From Nitrososphaeria archaeon (GTDB lineage Archaea; Thermoproteota; Nitrososphaeria; JACIWG01), in assembly GCA_014361085.1 (NCBI GenBank), contig JACIWG010000089.1, positions 1 through 6,324 on the forward strand: 6,324 nt of DNA. Direction: 5' to 3'. Made by a program: the position numbers and the translations under genes. Position 1 is the first letter of the stretch. Each line of letters opens with the position of its first letter. The notes beneath the pieces were generated by a model. That model searched no databases, was not told the origin of the DNA, and saw only the letters and a program-made list of their open reading frames with translations. Positions 1 to 5,665 of the stretch are shown in pieces.

Positions 1-248
1 TTATTCCAATAATTAGAACTTTCGCACCATTTGTTGCAGGCATTGGTAAAATGAGTTACAGAAAATTTATTGCATATAATGTTGTGGGAGGAATTTTGTG
101 GGTGACCTTGTTCCTTTTCAGCGGATACTTTTTCGGCAACCTCCAGTTTGTTAAAGATAATTTAACATTAATCATCTATTTAATAATAGCTATTTCACTA
201 TTTCCTGCATTCTTTGAAGCTTTAATGCAAAGAAGAAAGGTAAAGTGA
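1..248 (+). CDS. DedA/SNARE-associated family membrane protein, C-terminal fragment
   Basis: This is the 3' end of a gene that begins before the window; the first complete codon is at position 3 and the stop is TGA at 246-248. The visible part, about 81 residues, opens with R-T-F-A-P-F-V-A-G followed by a K-M, then F-x-x-x-N-x-x-G-x-x-W. This matches the conserved core of the DedA (SNARE-associated, PF09335) family. Two hydrophobic segments follow (about codons 90-140 and 150-220 in window coordinates), and the protein ends with a basic cytoplasmic tail, QRRKVK. In bacteria, DedA proteins are polytopic membrane proteins implicated in lipid flipping and envelope homeostasis; the archaeal role is less clear. 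The N-terminal half cannot be seen. An ATG at 51 lies inside the conserved motif and is not the real start. There is no overlap with the next gene, which has its own promoter-like box, so the two are probably separate transcription units. Confidence 0.8.
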   Translation, partial: IPIIRTFAPFVAGIGKMSYRKFIAYNVVGGILWVTLFLFSGYFFGNLQFVKDNLTLIIYLIIAISLFPAFFEALMQRRKVK

Positions 249-269
249 AGTTAACTATGTTAAATAACC

Positions 270-277
270 TTTAAATA
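270..277 (+). promoter_or_regulatory. TATA-like box for the ABC transporter operon
   Basis: The octamer TTTAAATA is centred about 33 nt before the ATG at 307. Archaeal transcription usually starts about 26 nt downstream of the TATA centre, which puts the start near 300 and leaves a leader of only about 7 nt. No SD-like sequence lies just upstream of the ATG, which agrees with leaderless or near-leaderless translation. This is inferred from spacing only. A second A/T stretch at 261-266 (TAAATA-like) is a weaker alternative. Confidence 0.5.
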
Positions 278-306
278 ACGTTCGCTTTAGAAAAGCTTGG
301 ACATTA

Positions 307-1008
307 ATGGCTGTTAGGAAAGATGAAATTGTTGTTAAAACAGATAATTTGTGGAAAATTTATAGAAGTGGTACATTAGAATATCCCGCGGTTAAAGGAA
401 TTTCAATAGAAATTTTAAGGGGAGAATTTGTTGCAATAGTAGGACCTTCTGGAAGCGGTAAAACTACCCTGTTAAATTTGATTGGAACACTTGACTCAAT
501 AACTAGAGGAGAAGTTTACCTTAACGGTAAACCTGTTTCTAAAATGAGGGGAAACGAGCTTGCTAAATTTAGAAATAAAACGTTAGGTTTTGTGTTCCAA
601 ACGTATAATCTTGTTTCATACTTGAATGTTTTAGAAAATGTTGAACTTCCACTAATAGCCTCTAACACACCACGATCTATAAGGCACGAGAGGGCTAAAA
701 AGGTTCTTGAACAACTTGGTTTAGGAGATAAGTTAAACAAGATGCCAAACGAACTAAGTGGTGGTGAGCAGCAAAGGGTTGCTATCGCTAGAGCATTAGT
801 TAACGACCCATCCCTGATACTGGCAGATGAGCCTACAGGAAACTTGGACTCTAAGACGGCACAGGTTGTTGCTTCAATTCTAAAAAATGTATGCGATTCA
901 GGGGTGACAGTTATTATGGTCACCCATAATCTTGAAATAACAAAATCATGTAATAGAATCATTTATTTAAGGGATGGTGTTGTGGAAAAGGAGGTTTTAC
1001 AAAATTGA
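307..1008 (+). CDS. ABC transporter ATP-binding protein, MacB/LolD/FtsE-type
   Basis: This cytoplasmic ATPase (233 aa) would drive the permease encoded at 2912-4165. All the nucleotide-binding motifs are intact: Walker A GPSGSGKT at residues 46-53, Q-loop Gln98 in FVFQTYN, signature LSGGEQQRVAIARAL from 150, Walker B LILADEP around 170-176 with Asp174 and Glu175, D-loop NLD at 179-181, and switch His207 in VTHN. The LADEPTGNLD wording and a length near 230 aa are typical of the MacB/LolD/FtsE class (COG1136). In that class the ATPase usually powers conformational work on the outside of the membrane rather than substrate passage through it. The ATG start gives the normal N-terminus, with the first beta strand (EIVVKTDNLWKIY) directly after it. 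The stop TGA overlaps the TTG start of the next gene by 3 nt, and that gene's SD lies inside this reading frame, so translation is probably coupled. The substrate cannot be told from this subunit. Confidence 0.95.
   Translation: MAVRKDEIVVKTDNLWKIYRSGTLEYPAVKGISIEILRGEFVAIVGPSGSGKTTLLNLIGTLDSITRGEVYLNGKPVSKMRGNELAKFRNKTLGFVFQTYNLVSYLNVLENVELPLIASNTPRSIRHERAKKVLEQLGLGDKLNKMPNELSGGEQQRVAIARALVNDPSLILADEPTGNLDSKTAQVVASILKNVCDSGVTVIMVTHNLEITKSCNRIIYLRDGVVEKEVLQN
990..995 (+). promoter_or_regulatory. Strong ribosome binding site setting the TTG start of the Ig-repeat gene
   Basis: GGAGGT is a near-complete match to the archaeal anti-SD and sits 9 nt before the TTG at 1005, inside the last codons of the ATPase gene. 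It is the best SD in the window. It supports the unusual TTG start, since no ATG or GTG is available before the signal peptide. Confidence 0.75.
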
Positions 1009-2915
1009 TTAAAAAGGCAATTTTATTAACAACATTTATACTGCTCACTATACCATTGTATGGGATAAGGGCTCAGCAGACACATTTTGATGTCATAAGC
1101 TCAGGCTGGGGTACAAGCTTAAACCCTGTTGAAGCAGCACCTGGAGACGTTAACGTGCCATTAACTGTTTCAGTACAATATTTTGGATACTATACTGCAA
1201 CAAGTGTGCGTGCAAAGCTATTGTTACCATCCAACTTTTCCAACTCGCTTGAAGTGGGGGAGCCGACAGCTGTCGCTGTTAACGTTCAACCAAACACAAT
1301 ATTCTATCTAACATATTACTTGAACATTTCACCGAACGCGACCCTAGGAAAACATACATTCACTGCAAAAATCATGTGGAACACGACGTGGGAATACAAT
1401 ATGATGGAGCAAGTTAACTTTACTGTAAGCTTAAACGGTAAAGTTACACTAAATTTTGAGCCGTCGGACATCAATCTTAACCCAGGACAATTTAATGCTA
1501 TAACATTTAAAGTCGAAAATTTAGGAGATGGGAGAGCAAGAAGCCTGAATATAAACATTATATCCCCTGCTCAGACGATCGTGAACAAAATGTCGCAGAC
1601 GATAGATGAAATTGAACCTCATTCTAAAACAAATTTTACATTAAACGTTTATGTTGCTCCAAGCTTAGCGGGCCAACCTATAACCATAACTTTAGCAGGA
1701 GACTACAGGGACGCGTACTTTAACCATAGAAGCTTCAGCCAGAACATTGGATTCCTCATAAACCCGGTTGAGACAACAATGTTCAAGATTTCTTGTGACA
1801 AACTTTTCTTGAAGGTTGGGGAAGTGAACTATGCAATAGTTCTTTTAGAAAACTTAGGAAACACGCCTTTAAGAAATATAACTTTAAGTGTGTCAACTTC
1901 ACAGCCTCTTAGCTTAATAGAAGGAGATGGAAAGACATTTTTAGGAACACTGCAACCTCGAGATAAAGTTGAAACTGTGCTAAAAATATATGTTTCACCC
2001 ACATCACAGACTTCCTCAACCATAACGTTTACAGTAACCTACTATGACATTTCAGGTGCCTTAAAAAGTGAAAACAGATATATAACCTTTCTTTTGAATA
2101 ATACAGCAAAGCTGTCACCAATTTCTATAAAAGTAGATCCAACAACTTTAGTAGCTGGAAAATTAAACGATATAGAAGTGCTTTTAACAAATACTGGAAA
2201 CACAGCCGTTAAAAGCCTTTCAGCGACATTCTCATTTTTATCAGGTCAGGTTACCTGGCTTACTCCAGACGTTTTCCAAGTGGAGAAGATTTTGCCTGGA
2301 GAAACTGTTACAGTAAAGGGAAGGGCCTATAATCCTCCGATAGCAACAACTTCAACCACGATGCAGATAAGTATAAAGTATTATGATGAAAGTGGAAACA
2401 TGTATCAGGAAAGTAGGAGTGTTGGAATGCTTTCACAGGGGATAATAGAGTTAAAGGTTATAGACATGACGATATTGCCAGAGAAGCCTTTTCAGAGCCA
2501 AATTTTCTCTGTAACAATCACATTAACTAATGTTGGAACTATTACTGCGTCCTCGGTTACAGCCACACCGCAGCTTCCGCAGGGATTCAGAATGTTTGGT
2601 TCAAAATCAGTTTTTGTTGGAGATATGCAGGTGAACGTTCCAACAACATTCACTTTAAGCATACAGGCACCGAACATAACTAATCCTCAAACATATGAAA
2701 TACCTGTAGCAGTCACATACTATGACAATTTAAGGGAACAACATACGCTAAACTTAAACCTAACGGTCGATATTCAGGGAAAGAACGTTGTAACATCGAC
2801 TTCGAGTACAAGAGGAAATGTATTAAATCTGTCGTCGCTAACATTTCCCATAGTCTTAGGTTTAGTATTTTTCGTGATAGGTTACATGATTGGAAAGAGG
2901 ACTAAAGGTAGATGA
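1005..2915 (+). CDS. Exported, membrane-anchored protein with five tandem Ig-like (NEW3/CARDB, COG1361-like) domains
   Basis: This 636-residue protein has a signal peptide (KK followed by a hydrophobic stretch to about residue 20, probable cleavage near RAQ at 22-24), a long extracellular region, a Thr/Ser-rich linker (about 595-605), one transmembrane helix (about 611-630) and a basic cytoplasmic tail, KRTKGR. The extracellular part reads as five beta-sandwich repeats, roughly 27-142, 146-252, 257-365, 370-477 and 480-590. Repeats 2-5 carry an N-x-G strand-turn motif (ENLGD, ENLGN, TNTGN, TNVGT), and repeats 3-5 end in a T/K-YYD strand motif, with degenerate versions in the others. This resembles the NEW3/CARDB folds of archaeal S-layer-like proteins (COG1361). 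Eleven N-x-S/T sequons (N77, 107, 111, 126, 138, 210, 291, 365, 557, 585, 608) suggest heavy glycosylation, and there is only one Cys in the mature part (264). Encoded between the ATPase and the permease, with overlaps at both ends, it is probably the extracytoplasmic partner of the transporter. That role is inferred from position; direct binding is not shown by the sequence. Confidence 0.88.
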   Translation: MIKKAILLTTFILLTIPLYGIRAQQTHFDVISSGWGTSLNPVEAAPGDVNVPLTVSVQYFGYYTATSVRAKLLLPSNFSNSLEVGEPTAVAVNVQPNTIFYLTYYLNISPNATLGKHTFTAKIMWNTTWEYNMMEQVNFTVSLNGKVTLNFEPSDINLNPGQFNAITFKVENLGDGRARSLNINIISPAQTIVNKMSQTIDEIEPHSKTNFTLNVYVAPSLAGQPITITLAGDYRDAYFNHRSFSQNIGFLINPVETTMFKISCDKLFLKVGEVNYAIVLLENLGNTPLRNITLSVSTSQPLSLIEGDGKTFLGTLQPRDKVETVLKIYVSPTSQTSSTITFTVTYYDISGALKSENRYITFLLNNTAKLSPISIKVDPTTLVAGKLNDIEVLLTNTGNTAVKSLSATFSFLSGQVTWLTPDVFQVEKILPGETVTVKGRAYNPPIATTSTTMQISIKYYDESGNMYQESRSVGMLSQGIIELKVIDMTILPEKPFQSQIFSVTITLTNVGTITASSVTATPQLPQGFRMFGSKSVFVGDMQVNVPTTFTLSIQAPNITNPQTYEIPVAVTYYDNLREQHTLNLNLTVDIQGKNVVTSTSSTRGNVLNLSSLTFPIVLGLVFFVIGYMIGKRTKGR

Positions 2916-4165
2916 GGACTGAGGATATACTTTGGCTCGGTTTCAAAAGCCTTAAGACAAGAAAGGTTAGAGGAGCTCTTACAATATTAAGTGTTGTAAT
3001 TGGAGTAGCAAGCATCATTGGGCTAGTTTCACAGACAGCTGGAATACAGGCAAGCGTTTTGAGCACATTACAGTCTCTTGGGCCTACAACATTACTTGTA
3101 ACTCCTGCTAGAACCACGACATTAACCCAGGCTGACATTGCAAGGATGATGTCAATACCTGGAGTGGAGGGGGTTGTTCCAGTAGTAAGCGCTCAAATGC
3201 GTTTAACAAGAGCCAGTGAAGTTGTACAAGTGAACGTTATAGGAGTAGACAGTATAGGTCTTAAAACACTGTTGGGGGAAGTGAGGCTTTTGGATGGAGA
3301 AATTTATCCTCCCTCCAACACTCCTTTGGCTATCGTTGGAAATGGTGTAGCCTTCTCGAGCACTCAGGGGATTCAGGAAGTTTACGTTGGACAGCCGATT
3401 ACGTTAGAACAGCCGCTTGGCTCAACTGGCAGAAGAATAACTTTGCAGGTCGCGGGCATACTGGACAAGTATGGGTCAAGCGCCTTCCTTTCAACAGACA
3501 ATTCAATCTTCATACCAATAGATTATGCTATGAACATATTTAACCGGAGGGCGTACAGCTACATCATCGTCAAGGCTGCTAACGTTGAGAGCGTGAACAC
3601 GGTTTCAGAATACTTGACAACAATATATGGCAGAAACATAAGCATAATTAATGTTCAACAGATAACTCAGGCTGTGTCAACGATAATGGGCTTCTTCAGC
3701 ATACTTTTAGGCTCTGTTGCAGCCATATCACTTTCTGTTGCAGGACTTGGAATAATGAATATAATGCTTGTCTCAGTCTACGAGAGGACAAAGGAGATAG
3801 GCTTGCTTAAAGCGATAGGATTTAAGGATAGAAACGTCCTTACAATATTTCTTTCTGAAGCCATGTTAGTAGGTATTATCGGCGGAATTTTAGGTATAGT
3901 GGCTGGAGCTGGAGCCTCACAGCTTGTCCCAACATTGATTGGAACATATTTTGGCTCATCAAACTTGGGTGGTGGAGGCGGTTTTCAAGGGGGAGGGGCT
4001 GGAATGCAGGGTGCGATGGCCTCCTTCTCTTATACACCCGTAATAACATTAGATGTTGTTGGAATAGCTTTGATAACCGCAGTTTCCGTAAGCGTGCTTT
4101 CAGGCCTTTATCCGGCTTGGAGAGCTTCAAAGATGGAACCGATAAAGGCTTTGAGATACGAATAA
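2912..4165 (+). CDS. ABC transporter permease, MacB/FtsX family
   Basis: The protein has 417 residues and the standard four-helix MacB/FtsX layout. TM1 spans about 22-41, after a basic amphipathic N-terminus containing LKTRKVRGALT. A MacB-type periplasmic core (MacB_PCD) follows at about 42-250, then TM2 (about 258-287), the cytoplasmic coupling segment ERTKEIGLLKAIG (291-303), TM3 (about 311-338) and TM4 (about 378-398). The C-terminus, PAWRASKMEPIKALRYE, is highly typical of the family. The ATG overlaps the previous stop as ATGA, so translation is probably coupled; a GAGG at 2897-2900 could serve as the SD. The loop between TM3 and TM4 contains an unusual glycine-rich tract (about 353-367), described under findings. 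With the ATPase it would form a dimeric transporter that couples cytoplasmic ATP hydrolysis to movement of an extracellular domain. The family includes macrolide/peptide exporters, lipoprotein extractors and cell-wall hydrolase regulators; the sequence does not say which role applies here. Confidence 0.93.
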   Translation: MRTEDILWLGFKSLKTRKVRGALTILSVVIGVASIIGLVSQTAGIQASVLSTLQSLGPTTLLVTPARTTTLTQADIARMMSIPGVEGVVPVVSAQMRLTRASEVVQVNVIGVDSIGLKTLLGEVRLLDGEIYPPSNTPLAIVGNGVAFSSTQGIQEVYVGQPITLEQPLGSTGRRITLQVAGILDKYGSSAFLSTDNSIFIPIDYAMNIFNRRAYSYIIVKAANVESVNTVSEYLTTIYGRNISIINVQQITQAVSTIMGFFSILLGSVAAISLSVAGLGIMNIMLVSVYERTKEIGLLKAIGFKDRNVLTIFLSEAMLVGIIGGILGIVAGAGASQLVPTLIGTYFGSSNLGGGGGFQGGGAGMQGAMASFSYTPVITLDVVGIALITAVSVSVLSGLYPAWRASKMEPIKALRYE

Positions 4166-4173
4166 AAAAATTT
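4161..4173 (-). terminator. Possible oligo-T terminator of the peroxiredoxin gene
   Basis: On the minus strand a run of seven T (4170-4164), within an A/T tract, lies about 14 nt after the peroxiredoxin stop codon. Archaeal RNA polymerase often terminates at such runs without a hairpin. The tract overlaps the stop codon of the convergent permease gene, so the two 3' ends lie almost on top of each other. No comparable T run serves the permease on the plus strand in this 18-nt gap. Confidence 0.35.
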
Positions 4174-4183
4174 GAGAGGGAAG

Positions 4184-4846
4184 CTATTTTTCAAGCTTCT
4201 TATAGCAAAGCCACCAGTCGAAGCATTCAAGCTGTCCAGCTTTTGACCTTTCAATTCTTTCCTTAGCTGTCTTCACATCCTTTGGAGGGGGAACTATAAC
4301 CTTGTCCCCTATCAGCTCATTATTTGGCCAGTTTGCAGGCATTGCTACATTATATTTATCGGACACCTGTAGAGCTTCAACAATCCTTAAAATTTCGTCC
4401 ATGTTCCTGCCAAGTTCCTGTGGATAGTATAAGATAACCCTAACCTTTGCTTCCGGATCTACTACGAAAACAGCTCTAACAGTGTTTGTACCCTTTCCAG
4501 GATGTATTAGACCAAGCTTCTTTGCAACTTCACTAGTGTCAGCGATGATTGGAAATTCTATTTCGACACCAAGCTTCTCTTTTATCCATTCCTCCCATTT
4601 AATGTGGGAAAAGACTTGGTCGACGCTTAACCCTATCAGCTCACAATTCAATGACCTGAACCTGTCATATCTTTTCTGGAAGGCAACAAATTCTGTTGTA
4701 CAGACTGGAGTAAAGTCAGCTGGATGACTGAATAGGATGAACCATTTTCCCGCAAATGCCTTCGGAAGCTCAATTACACCGTGGGTCGTCTGAACCTTCA
4801 TTTCTGGAAATGTGTCCCCCAAAAGCGGTATTCCGATTTCGGACAT
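4184..4846 (-). CDS. Peroxiredoxin (archaeal Prx6-type thioredoxin peroxidase, AhpC/TSA family)
   Basis: This cytosolic thiol peroxidase (220 aa from the ATG) would reduce hydrogen peroxide and organic hydroperoxides. The active-site motif PADFTPVCTTE carries the peroxidatic Cys49 with Thr46 and Pro42; the supporting catalytic Arg is Arg124 in NTVRAVF. A C-terminal pair, Cys208 and Cys214 in CFDWWLC, has the same spacing as the resolving cysteines known from the Aeropyrum pernix peroxiredoxin (about C50, R126, C207, C213 from memory). Further family landmarks are LFSHPADF, SVDQVFSHIKW and PANWPNNELIGD. The protein ends only six residues after Cys214, so the longer A. pernix tail is absent. 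The ATG at 4846-4844 is preferred over the upstream TTG at 4858 and GTG at 4855, because GGTGA (4856-4852) stands 5 nt before it and the N-terminus SEIGIPLLGD then aligns with relatives. The stop is TAG. It is convergent with the permease and divergent from the Lrp-type gene. Confidence 0.95.
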   Translation of the reverse strand: MSEIGIPLLGDTFPEMKVQTTHGVIELPKAFAGKWFILFSHPADFTPVCTTEFVAFQKRYDRFRSLNCELIGLSVDQVFSHIKWEEWIKEKLGVEIEFPIIADTSEVAKKLGLIHPGKGTNTVRAVFVVDPEAKVRVILYYPQELGRNMDEILRIVEALQVSDKYNVAMPANWPNNELIGDKVIVPPPKDVKTAKERIERSKAGQLECFDWWLCYKKLEK

Positions 4847-4851
4847 TTTTT

Positions 4852-4856
4852 TCACC
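4852..4856 (-). promoter_or_regulatory. Ribosome binding site of the peroxiredoxin gene
   Basis: On the minus strand GGTGA matches the archaeal anti-SD core and ends 5 nt before the ATG at 4846. Because it overlaps the possible upstream GTG and TTG codons, it argues that those codons belong to the leader and are not the true start. Confidence 0.6.
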
Positions 4857-4877
4857 AAACATGATATTATGGTAAAA

Positions 4878-4887
4878 GTTTATAAAC
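4878..4887. promoter_or_regulatory. Palindromic TATA element between the divergent peroxiredoxin and Lrp-type genes
   Basis: GTTTATAAAC is a perfect 10-nt palindrome, so TTTATAAA is presented on both strands. On the plus strand its centre lies about 26 nt before the ATG at 4909, predicting a leaderless Lrp-type transcript; no SD is visible there. On the minus strand the same offset predicts a start near 4857, giving a leader of about 11 nt that just includes the GGTGA of the peroxiredoxin gene. One shared TATA could therefore serve both genes, perhaps with directionality set by the flanking BRE-like bases. This is inferred from spacing. Confidence 0.55.
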
Positions 4888-4888
4888 A

Positions 4889-4909
4889 TTTGGTTCGAAA
4901 CCCAAACCA
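4889..4909. promoter_or_regulatory. Dyad element at the predicted start of the Lrp-type gene, possible operator
   Basis: Several overlapping inverted repeats occur here: GGTT/AACC around CGA (4892-4902), the palindrome TTCGAA (4894-4899), and TTTGG/CCAAA arms (4889-4893 and 4902-4906). They lie between the TATA element and the start codon, where a bound Lrp-type protein would block transcription. Autoregulation is common in this family. A weaker dyad, CATGATATTATG with one mismatched pair, lies at 4860-4871 on the peroxiredoxin side. No known consensus is claimed. Confidence 0.3.
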
Positions 4910-5325
4910 TGGACAGTTTAGACAAAATAATAATAGAGGAACTGCTGAAAAACGCTAGAATATCTAAATCAAATTTAGCAAAAAAACTTAACCTAACAGA
5001 GGCAGCCATAAGAAAAAGGCTGAAGAAGCTGGAGGCTTCAGGAATAATATTAGGGTATAGGACGGTAATAGACTATCAGAAGGCTGAGTTGGTGGCGTCA
5101 ATAACAGGTGTGGACGTGGAACCGGAGAAGCTTTGGAAAGCTATAGAAAAGCTAAAAGTCTTAGATGAAATTAAGACGATAATGTTAACAAGCGGAGATC
5201 ATATGATTTTGGTTGAAATTGTTACAGATAAGATGGATAGATTAGAGGAAGTGCATAGAAGAATTGAAGGACTGGAGGGTGTTATAAGAGTGTGCCCAGC
5301 AATATTAATTAAGGGTATCAAATAA
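4909..5325 (+). CDS. Lrp/AsnC-family transcriptional regulator
   Basis: This is a DNA-binding regulator of 138 residues, slightly shorter than the usual 145-160. The N-terminal AsnC-type winged helix-turn-helix spans about 4-50: DKIIIEELLKNARISKSNLAKKL, then the recognition helix LTEAAIRKRLKKLEASGII. A short linker (GYRTVIDYQK) leads to a RAM ligand/oligomerisation domain (about 61-135), including a TSGDHMILVE segment where relatives have the GDYD-type ligand loop. Such proteins form dimers to octamers and often sense amino acids, but the effector here is not evident. It is transcribed divergently from the peroxiredoxin gene across about 60 nt with a shared TATA element, so control of that gene and of itself is plausible. 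Archaeal Lrp-type regulators next to redox genes are known in general, but the link here is inferred from position. No SD precedes the ATG, and the message is probably leaderless. Confidence 0.92.
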   Translation: MDSLDKIIIEELLKNARISKSNLAKKLNLTEAAIRKRLKKLEASGIILGYRTVIDYQKAELVASITGVDVEPEKLWKAIEKLKVLDEIKTIMLTSGDHMILVEIVTDKMDRLEEVHRRIEGLEGVIRVCPAILIKGIK

Positions 5326-5349
5326 TGTTAAACTTGCCAAATGTTAAAT
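5324..5349 (+). repeat. Short direct repeats AATGTTAAA after the Lrp-type gene
   Basis: AATGTTAAA occurs at 5324 and again at 5340, 16 nt apart, with a third exact copy at 5530. In such A+T-rich DNA this may be chance. The first copy overlaps the Lrp-type stop codon. The 16-nt spacing, about one and a half helical turns, is the only reason to record it as a possible protein-binding site. Confidence 0.2.
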
Positions 5350-5372
5350 TAGAAGATAAAATAAAGAGAATA

Positions 5373-5378
5373 TTTTTT
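5373..5378 (+). terminator. Possible oligo-T terminator of the Lrp-type gene
   Basis: A run of six T lies about 48 nt after the stop at 5325, with a second T5 run at 5405-5409. No hairpin precedes either. Tandem short T runs in this position fit archaeal intrinsic termination. The assignment rests only on this. Confidence 0.35.
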
Positions 5379-5430
5379 AACCTTAAAGGTAATTCAAAAA
5401 TGCATTTTTAAGACTAAAAGAAAAATTGTA

Positions 5431-5598
5431 ATGAAGGAGATAAAGTTTAAGGGTTAGAATAAAGAATATTTCTTTGATGTATCCGAATCTTATAGCATAA
5501 AGGGGTTCTATGCAAAAAATGTTGATAAAAATGTTAAACCATGTCAAAAGAGTCTGTTCTATAATGAAATTAAAAGAGAATATATAACTAATGTTTGA
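5431..5598 (+). pseudogene. Possible gene remnant or small ORF interrupted by one amber codon
   Basis: From ATG 5431 the frame reads MKEIKFKG, meets TAG at 5455-5457, then stays open for 46 more codons to TGA at 5596. The part after the amber begins NKEYFFDVSESYSIKGFY and includes KPCQKSLFYNEIKREYI, which looks more protein-like than typical A/T spacer. Upstream of the ATG the frame is also open back to 5365. There is no SD before the ATG and I recognise no family. Options are a decayed gene, a chance open frame, or amber read-through. The peroxiredoxin in this window ends in TAG, which argues that amber is normally a stop here. Confidence 0.25.
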
Positions 5599-5616
5599 TA
5601 AAGTATTTTGAACCCG

Positions 5617-5650
5617 TAATATATATATACTATGCTAAGTATATATAATA
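5617..5650. promoter_or_regulatory. TATA region and A/T inverted repeat upstream of the cysteine-rich protein gene
   Basis: TATATATAC (5622-5630) is repeated in exact inverted form as GTATATATA (5639-5647) around an 8-nt spacer. The left arm is in a suitable place to be the TATA box: 26 nt downstream of its centre puts transcription start near 5650. That would give either a leaderless GTG start at 5651 or a 15-nt leader before the TTG at 5666. The right arm could bind a repressor or a second TBP. In RNA the repeat could only form a weak A-U hairpin. Confidence 0.45.
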
Positions 5651-5652
5651 GT

Positions 5653-5658
5653 GGTGAT
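5653..5658 (+). promoter_or_regulatory. Ribosome binding site favouring the TTG start at 5666
   Basis: GGTGAT is an exact match to the archaeal SD core and ends 7 nt before the TTG at 5666. The longer frame would start at GTG 5651 and would bury this site inside its second codon. The next gene and the peroxiredoxin gene use the same GGTGA core at 5-6 nt spacing, so the TTG is preferred. Confidence 0.45.
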
Positions 5659-5665
5659 AGGTGGA

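Larger units (their letters stand above)
5326..5665. other. A+T-rich intergenic stretch with no convincing intact gene
   Basis: These 340 nt separate the Lrp-type gene from the cysteine-rich protein gene. They are much richer in A+T than the genes before them: 10 G/C in 60 bases at 5341-5400 and 13 in 60 at 5581-5640. They contain the short AATGTTAAA repeats, two T runs, an amber-interrupted reading frame (5431-5598) and an A/T inverted repeat just before the next gene. I see no tRNA, CRISPR repeat, transposase or terminal inverted repeat. The position and composition suggest a boundary between core DNA and a variable region. Confidence 0.6.

Noticed and set aside
51..248. A complete 65-residue membrane protein starting at ATG 51
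   Set aside because: The frame stays open upstream to the window edge, and the residues before the Met belong to the conserved DedA motif, so this is a truncated larger gene.
516..962. A 148-codon open frame on the minus strand inside the ATPase gene
   Set aside because: It lies wholly antisense to a gene with every ABC motif intact, and its translation resembles no family.
3876..4130. A minus-strand open frame antisense to the permease C-terminus, rich in Leu, Arg and Lys
   Set aside because: Its composition is explained by the opposite strand of membrane-helix codons, and no SD or promoter is visible.
4482..4727. A plus-strand open frame inside the peroxiredoxin gene
   Set aside because: It is antisense to the catalytic core of a clear peroxiredoxin and has no family resemblance.
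4847..4858. Extension of the peroxiredoxin to TTG 4858 or GTG 4855
   Set aside because: The extra residues overlap the GGTGA SD of the ATG, and family alignment starts at the ATG-encoded Met.
4770..5009. A minus-strand open frame across the peroxiredoxin start and the Lrp-type gene start
   Set aside because: It would cover the shared promoter and the beginnings of two well-supported genes; its sequence is a shadow of the Lrp-type N-terminus.
5326..5665. CRISPR array or mobile element in the intergenic region
   Set aside because: The only repeats are 9-nt A/T-rich words with irregular spacing; there are no terminal inverted repeats, target duplications or transposase fragments.
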